Source: Eubacterium sp. UBA5416
GTDB taxonomy: Bacteria; Bacillota; Clostridia; Lachnospirales; Lachnospiraceae
NCBI GenBank assembly: GCA_002409525.1
Contig: DHNM01000045.1
Coordinates: 18,228-45,054, forward strand
Direction of reading: 5' to 3'
DNA length: 26,827 nt
Positions within the stretch are counted from its first letter, which is position 1; each line of letters starts with the position of its first letter. The notes beneath the pieces are model-generated. The model worked only from the letters and a program-made list of their open reading frames with translations. It had not been told where the DNA came from and did no database searches. Made by a program: the position numbers and the translations under genes. Positions 22,012 to 26,827 of the stretch are shown piece after piece.

Positions 22012-23164
22012 CTATCTTAGATGCTACGCTGAAGTTTCACTGCCGGCCATTGGACATAATATCCGTGAGGTTAAAAAGCGGATATTGCCTGAGACTAAAC
22101 TGTTGATTGTAATAAAGGCGGATGCCTATGGACATGGCGGTGCAAAAGTTGCCGGATATCTGGAAGATCAGGCGGATTACTTTGGAGTAGCAACGATCGA
22201 GGAGGCTCTGTCGCTACGAGAATGCGGTATCGGATGTCCGATCCTGATACTGGGATATACTTCTCCCAGTCAGTATGAGCAACTTGTAGAATACGATATC
22301 ACACAGACCATTTACAGTATGGATACTGCCAGAAAGCTGAATGATGCGGCCAAACGACATGGTAAAAAGGCCAGGGTACATATTGCACTGGATACCGGTA
22401 TGACCAGGATTGGATTTCAGATAACCGAGGCTGATGCGGATGAAATTCTGGCGATCAGTAAGCTTTCCAACATTTATCTGGAAGGTCTGTACACACACTT
22501 TGCCTGTGCGGATGAGACAGATAAATCCTATTGTATGAAACAGACTGCCGGATATGAGCAAATGCTGAGTATGCTGGATGAGAGAGGAATCAGTATTCCG
22601 CTGAAACATATATGTAATTCAGCCGGAATTATGGAATTTAAGAATTACCGGTATGATATGGTGCGGTGCGGAATCGTGACGTATGGGATTTATCCTTCGG
22701 AAGAAGTACACAAGAACCGGCTGGATCTTAAGCCCGCCCTGCAGTGGAGGTCGCATGTGATCCATGTAAAAGATGTACCGGAAGGCGTGGGTGTCAGTTA
22801 CGGTGCTTCTTATGTCACTCATAAACCACTTACCAAGATTGCAACGGTGTCTGTCGGTTATGCCGACGGGTATCCACGCGCACTGTCACAGGTTGGACGG
22901 GTGCTGATTCACGGCCGGTATGCGTCTATCCTCGGACGCGTATGCATGGACCAGATGATGGTTGACGTCACGGACATCCCGGACGTACAGGTGGAGGATA
23001 TCGTTACCCTGGTTGGAATGGATGGAGATAAGACAATATCCATCGAGGAGATTGCGGATCCTTCCGCCAGATTTAATTATGAAATGCTGTGCAATATAGG
23101 ACAGCGTGTACCAAGAATCTATCCGGATAGTTTAGAAGAATGTGAGGGAAAAAAATATGAGTAA
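22004..23164 (+). CDS. alr: alanine racemase
   Basis: PLP enzyme making D-alanine for peptidoglycan. 386 residues from the ATG at 22004, with GAAGG upstream. An in-frame ATG at 21947 would add 19 mostly basic residues lying inside the Lrp coding tail and is rejected. Landmarks: PLP Lys38 in VIKADAYGHG, the barrel strand VHIALDTGMTRIGF, HICNSAG, the phosphate-site region MVRCGIVTYGIYPS, second catalytic base Tyr266 in VSYGASY, then VSVGYADGYPR and the conserved ILGRVCMDQMMVDVTD. All expected catalytic residues are present. It overlaps the Lrp gene by 8 nt and the M18 gene by 8 nt, so translation of all three is likely coupled. Confidence 0.97.
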   Translation: MNDYLRCYAEVSLPAIGHNIREVKKRILPETKLLIVIKADAYGHGGAKVAGYLEDQADYFGVATIEEALSLRECGIGCPILILGYTSPSQYEQLVEYDITQTIYSMDTARKLNDAAKRHGKKARVHIALDTGMTRIGFQITEADADEILAISKLSNIYLEGLYTHFACADETDKSYCMKQTAGYEQMLSMLDERGISIPLKHICNSAGIMEFKNYRYDMVRCGIVTYGIYPSEEVHKNRLDLKPALQWRSHVIHVKDVPEGVGVSYGASYVTHKPLTKIATVSVGYADGYPRALSQVGRVLIHGRYASILGRVCMDQMMVDVTDIPDVQVEDIVTLVGMDGDKTISIEEIADPSARFNYEMLCNIGQRVPRIYPDSLEECEGKKYE

Positions 23165-24548
23165 GATGAGCGATAACAATGCATGGAATACTTATGATGG
23201 TGCCCAGAAATCCAGGATGGACACTTTAGTGGAAGGCTACAGGGACTATATATCCAGGGCCAAAACAGAGCGCGAGTGTGTAGCTCTTGCAGTTGAAGAA
23301 GCCAGGAAAAAAGGGTTCGAGAATCTGGAAGACAAGATCAGAAAAAAAGAGGCATTAAAAGCGGGTGATAAAGTCTATGCACAGTTTATGGGCAAGTCTA
23401 TGCTGTTTGCCGTAATCGGACAGGAGCCCATAGAGGACGGGATGAATATTCTGGGGGCTCATATTGACTCCCCGAGACTTGATTTAAAACAGAATCCACT
23501 CTATGAAGATACGGAAATGGCTCTTCTTGATACCCATTATTATGGCGGAGTCAAGAAATATCAGTGGGTTGCCCTTCCGCTGGCACTGCACGGTGTCGTG
23601 GTAAAAAAAGACGGAACAAATGTTCAGATTTCCATTGGCGAAAAGGACGAGGATCCGGTTTTCTGCATCACAGATCTTCTGATTCATCTCGCAGGCGAGC
23701 AGATGGAGAAAAAGGCAAAAGATGTGATTGACGGAGAAGCACTGGATATTCTTATCGGAAGCCAGCCACTGAAAGGCGAAGAGAAAGATGCAGTAAAATT
23801 AAATGTTCTCAAAATTCTGAAAGAGAACTACCAAATTGAAGAGGAAGATTTCATTTCCGCGGAGATCGAGGTTGTCCCGGCAGGGAAGGCAAGAGACTGT
23901 GGGTTTGACAGAAGTATGGTTTTGGGATATGGACAGGATGACAGGGTTTGCGCCTATACATCACTGCTGGCAATTCTTGAGGCAGAAAATCTGAAAAGGA
24001 CGGGAATCTGCCTGCTGGTTGACAAGGAAGAGATCGGAAGCGTCGGTGCAACGGGAATGAAGTCCAGGTTCTTCGAGAATACAATTGCTGAGATCATGAA
24101 CCTCACAGGTGAGTATTCTGAGCTGTCACTTCGCAGAGCTCTGCAAAACTGCTGCATGCTTTCTTCAGATGTGAGTGCCGCGTTTGACCCGAATTACGCA
24201 TCTGCGTTTGAAAAGAAAAACGCCGCATACTTCGGAAAGGGACTGGTATTCAACAAATACACAGGATCCCGAGGAAAAGGCGGATCAAATGATGCAAATG
24301 CAGAATACCTGGCAAAAATCCGCAAAGTTTTAAATGATGACGATGTCATGTTCCAGACGGCGGAACTGGGAAAAGTAGATGTCGGAGGCGGTGGAACGAT
24401 CGCTTATATTATGGCAAAATACGGAATGGAAGTTGTTGACAGCGGAGTGGCCGTTCTGAATATGCACGCACCATTTGAGATTACAAGTAAAGCAGATATT
24501 TACGAAGCATATAAAGGTTATGTCGCATTCCTAAAAGCTATGCAATGA
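23157..24548 (+). CDS. M18-family zinc aminopeptidase
   Basis: 463 residues from the ATG at 23157, which has GAGGG (23144-23148) 8 nt upstream. A GTG at 23142 in frame is rejected because it precedes that site. Dinuclear-zinc metallopeptidase fold: His and Asp in GAHIDSPRLDL, the GYGQDDRVCAY metal-bridging Asp, catalytic Glu pair in DKEEIGSVGATG, Asp in SSDVSAAFDPNY, and the last His in LNMHAPFE. Members remove N-terminal residues, often acidic or neutral, from peptides in the cytoplasm. Length fits the bacterial subfamily. It overlaps alr by 8 nt; tex starts 42 nt downstream. With the Lrp-type regulator this suggests an amino acid recycling theme. Confidence 0.95.
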   Translation: MSKMSDNNAWNTYDGAQKSRMDTLVEGYRDYISRAKTERECVALAVEEARKKGFENLEDKIRKKEALKAGDKVYAQFMGKSMLFAVIGQEPIEDGMNILGAHIDSPRLDLKQNPLYEDTEMALLDTHYYGGVKKYQWVALPLALHGVVVKKDGTNVQISIGEKDEDPVFCITDLLIHLAGEQMEKKAKDVIDGEALDILIGSQPLKGEEKDAVKLNVLKILKENYQIEEEDFISAEIEVVPAGKARDCGFDRSMVLGYGQDDRVCAYTSLLAILEAENLKRTGICLLVDKEEIGSVGATGMKSRFFENTIAEIMNLTGEYSELSLRRALQNCCMLSSDVSAAFDPNYASAFEKKNAAYFGKGLVFNKYTGSRGKGGSNDANAEYLAKIRKVLNDDDVMFQTAELGKVDVGGGGTIAYIMAKYGMEVVDSGVAVLNMHAPFEITSKADIYEAYKGYVAFLKAMQ

Positions 24549-24590
24549 TGCCCGGGATCAAAACAAATCGTTTAAAGGAGTACTGGTTTT

Positions 24591-26732
24591 ATGGATATGA
24601 TTAAGATACTCGCAGATGAACTGGATGTGAGATATCAGCAGGTGGAAGCTGCTGTAAAACTGATTGATGAGGGCAATACCATCCCGTTTATTTCAAGATA
24701 CAGGAAAGAGGCTACCGGGTCCTTAAATGATGAGATTCTCCGTAACCTCTATGACAGACTGACTTATCTTAGAAATCTGGAGGATCGCAAGGAACAAGTG
24801 CTCTCAAGTATAGACGAGCAGGGTAAGCTTACAGATAAACTGAAAAAAGATGTACAGTCGGCAGAGACGCTCGTTGTAGTGGAAGATTTATACCGCCCTT
24901 ATAAGCCAAAGAGGCGAACCAGGGCGACAATAGCAAAGGAAAAAGGCCTGCAGCCTCTGGCATCCGTCATCACACTTCAGATGACGGAAAAATCGCTGGA
25001 AGAGGAAGCGGCCCCTTATCTCTCGGAAGAAAAAGGTGTTGCCTCGGCGAAGGATGCAATAGCAGGTGCAGGCGATATTATAGCGGAAGAGATTTCCGAC
25101 CATGCTGCTTACAGGGCGGAAATTCGAAGAAGAACCATGAAACAGGGCAGGATTGTCTCAGTGGCAAAGGATGAAAAAGCCTCCTCTGTGTATGAGATGT
25201 ATTATGATTTTGAAGAGGCAGTTTCAAAAATTGCCGGACATCGTGTTCTGGCACTTAACCGCGGAGAAAAAGAGAAGATTCTTACTGTCAAAGTCGAGGC
25301 TCCGGAAGACGAGATCATCCGATACCTGGAGCACAAAGTGATTGTTCGTGACAATCCGAATACAACAAAACTTCTTGAAAGCACAGTCGCAGATGCCTAT
25401 AACCGCCTGATTGCTCCGGCAATCGAGCGTGAGGTGCGAAGTGAACTGACAGAAAAGGCGGAAGACGGGGCGATCAGGGTATTCGGAAAGAACCTGGAAC
25501 AGCTGCTGATGCAGCCCCCGATCGAGGGACAGGTTGTCCTGGGATGGGATCCGGCATTTCGGACGGGATGTAAACTTGCCGTTGTGGATCCCACCGGAAA
25601 AGTTCTGGATACAAAAGTTGTATATCCGACTGCACCGACAAATGAAGCGAAGATCCGTGCCGCAAAAGATACTGTGATCAGTATGATCAAAAAATATAAC
25701 ATCACACTGATTTCCGTCGGAAACGGGACAGCCTCCAGAGAGTCGGAGCAGGTGATCGTTGATATACTCAAAGAGATCAGAAAACCTGTACAATATGTGA
25801 TTACGAATGAGGCAGGCGCGTCTGTATACTCCGCGAGCAAGCTGGCAACAGAAGAATTTCCGAATTTTGATGTGGGACAGAGAAGCGCGGCGTCAATTGC
25901 CAGACGTGTACAGGATCCCCTTGCAGAGCTGGTGAAAATTGATCCCGAATCAATCGGTGTCGGACAGTATCAGCACGATATGAACCAGAAGAAACTGAAA
26001 GGGACACTTACGGGTGTTGTTGAAGACTGTGTAAATAAGGTCGGGGTTGATTTGAATACCGCCTCCGCTCCACTGATGGAGTATATTTCCGGGATCAGCA
26101 AGACAGTTGCCAGAAATATTGTAAACTATCGGGAGGAAAACGGGAGATTTACAAATCGCAGACAGCTCCTGAAAGTTTCCAAACTGGGACCGAAGGCATA
26201 TGAACAGTGTGCGGGATTTATGCGGATCACCGATGGAAAGAACCCGTTAGATACGACAAGTGTACACCCGGAGAGCTATGATGCCGTTGAAAAACTGTTT
26301 GAAAAACTCGGTCTTAAGACAGAACAGATTCTGGATGGAACCGCTTTGTACTTCATTCCGGATTACCGGAGGATGGCAAAAGATCTGGGGATCGGTGAAA
26401 TTACACTCCGGGATATTGTAAGCGAACTAAAAAAGCCGGGACGTGATCCCAGAGATAAGATGCCAAAGCCAATACTTCGAACCGATGTACTGGATATGAA
26501 AGACCTGAAAGAAGGGATGATTCTGAAGGGAACGGTCAGAAATGTTATAGATTTCGGGGCCTTTGTAGATATCGGAGTGCATCAGGACGGGCTGGTACAT
26601 ATCTCTCAGATGTCAAAGAAATATATTAAACATCCGCTGGAAGTAGTCAGCGTCGGGGATATCGTGGAAGTGAAAGTAATATCGATAGACCTTCAGAAAA
26701 ATAGAATTGGACTCAGTATGATTATCAGTTAA
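24591..26732 (+). CDS. tex: Tex family RNA-binding protein with S1 domain
   Basis: 713-residue cytoplasmic nucleic-acid-binding protein, relative of eukaryotic Spt6, linked to transcription and RNA handling. Domains in order: Tex N-terminal helical region (about 1-190, with NTIPFISRYRKEATGSLND and VEDLYRPYKPKRRTRATIAKEKGL), YqgF/RNase H-like domain (about 318-450, VVLGWDPAFRTGCKLAVVD), helix-hairpin-helix pair (about 485-550, LNTASAPLMEYISGIS, KVSKLGPKAYEQCAGF), and the S1 domain (about 640-711, GTVRNVIDFGAFVDIGVHQDGLVHIS). Near-typical length and no missing parts. AAAGGAG (24574-24580) lies 10 nt before the ATG. The dispersed hairpin element begins 8 nt after its stop. Confidence 0.97.
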   Translation: MDMIKILADELDVRYQQVEAAVKLIDEGNTIPFISRYRKEATGSLNDEILRNLYDRLTYLRNLEDRKEQVLSSIDEQGKLTDKLKKDVQSAETLVVVEDLYRPYKPKRRTRATIAKEKGLQPLASVITLQMTEKSLEEEAAPYLSEEKGVASAKDAIAGAGDIIAEEISDHAAYRAEIRRRTMKQGRIVSVAKDEKASSVYEMYYDFEEAVSKIAGHRVLALNRGEKEKILTVKVEAPEDEIIRYLEHKVIVRDNPNTTKLLESTVADAYNRLIAPAIEREVRSELTEKAEDGAIRVFGKNLEQLLMQPPIEGQVVLGWDPAFRTGCKLAVVDPTGKVLDTKVVYPTAPTNEAKIRAAKDTVISMIKKYNITLISVGNGTASRESEQVIVDILKEIRKPVQYVITNEAGASVYSASKLATEEFPNFDVGQRSAASIARRVQDPLAELVKIDPESIGVGQYQHDMNQKKLKGTLTGVVEDCVNKVGVDLNTASAPLMEYISGISKTVARNIVNYREENGRFTNRRQLLKVSKLGPKAYEQCAGFMRITDGKNPLDTTSVHPESYDAVEKLFEKLGLKTEQILDGTALYFIPDYRRMAKDLGIGEITLRDIVSELKKPGRDPRDKMPKPILRTDVLDMKDLKEGMILKGTVRNVIDFGAFVDIGVHQDGLVHISQMSKKYIKHPLEVVSVGDIVEVKVISIDLQKNRIGLSMIIS

Positions 26733-26740
26733 TACAATGA

Positions 26741-26827
26741 TATGATACCAGGGTCAAAAGGTTCTGCGTTTCATGCTTGCATGAAAAAGCATGAGCTTGG
26801 GACCCGTAAAACATGAGAATGTAACCC
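26741..26827 (+). repeat. dispersed hairpin element, copy 2 (runs off the window)
   Basis: Aligns without gaps to 10491-10577. GGGTC (26751-26755) and GACCC (26801-26805) close the hairpin. The terminal TTTCATG-CTTG-CATGAAA stem-loop is identical to copy 1. Differences cluster in the middle of the stem: position pair 26762/26794 is T-A where copy 1 has C-G, and 26763/26793 is T-G where copy 1 has C-G. Only the left part of the second hairpin (from TAAAACAT at 26807) is inside the window. Confidence 0.85.

Noticed and set aside
23142..23156. GTG start for the M18 aminopeptidase
   Set aside because: The ribosome site GAGGG lies at 23144-23148, downstream of that GTG and correctly spaced for the ATG at 23157.
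24550..24566. GGGATCAAAAC after the M18 stop as another copy of the dispersed element
   Set aside because: Only the first few bases resemble the GGGTCAAAAG start; there is no hairpin arm and no TGCGTT block.
25224..25793. 189-codon minus-strand ORF inside tex
   Set aside because: Antisense shadow of the RNase H-like part of tex; no family resemblance or start signals.

Overview
The window looks like a chromosomal core segment of a low-to-mid GC, strictly anaerobic Gram-positive bacterium. Gene content (pyruvate:ferredoxin oxidoreductase, an M16C presequence-type peptidase, DUF1540 and DUF5685 proteins, a YjiM/YjiL-type iron-sulfur pair) and the codon and promoter style suggest Clostridia, most likely a Lachnospiraceae. 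This is inferred from the sequence and was not checked against a database. All protein genes except one small XRE regulator are on the + strand. I see no rRNA, tRNA, insertion sequence, phage gene or CRISPR array.

Layout. (1) 1-2.7 kb, translation: the 3' end of thrS, a DUF1540 cysteine-rich protein, then infC-rpmI-rplT behind a clear promoter, a structured leader with mutually exclusive pairings and an intrinsic terminator. infC most probably starts at an AUU codon. (2) 2.7-6.8 kb: a minus-strand XRE regulator, divergent from malic enzyme, yqeY and an Uup-type ABC-F ATPase. (3) 6.8-10.5 kb: pyruvate:ferredoxin oxidoreductase with its own strong promoter, followed by a 3' region of several hairpins and a terminator. 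(4) 10.8-19.1 kb: a long run that may be one operon: SseB-domain protein, M16C peptidase, era, recO, a membrane-anchored HAD hydrolase, a membrane zinc-ribbon protein, DUF5685 and a DnaJ protein with a cysteine-string tail. (5) 19.3-21.3 kb: a two-gene operon for a double-cubane-cluster-type protein and its ATP-dependent activator, with a perfect palindrome over the promoter -10. (6) 21.4-26.7 kb: Lrp/AsnC regulator, alanine racemase and M18 aminopeptidase, joined by 8-nt overlaps, then tex.

The most interesting structure is non-coding. An 87-nt element that folds into a nested hairpin occurs just after the stop codons of nifJ and of tex, about 16 kb apart. The copies match at 77 of 87 positions, and seven of the ten differences fall in the middle of the hairpin stem, including one compensatory pair. 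In the nifJ copy it continues into at least two more hairpins. A decayed relic may lie upstream of the malic enzyme promoter. The best protein-level candidate for an undescribed system is the zinc-ribbon / DUF5685 / DnaJ group. The DUF5685 protein has two Asp-rich motifs reminiscent of squalene/phytoene synthases, and the neighbouring DnaJ protein ends in a run of cysteines. Central metabolism here is anaerobic: malic enzyme makes pyruvate, PFOR oxidises it to acetyl-CoA and reduced ferredoxin, and low-potential electrons could feed the activator of the double-cubane protein.
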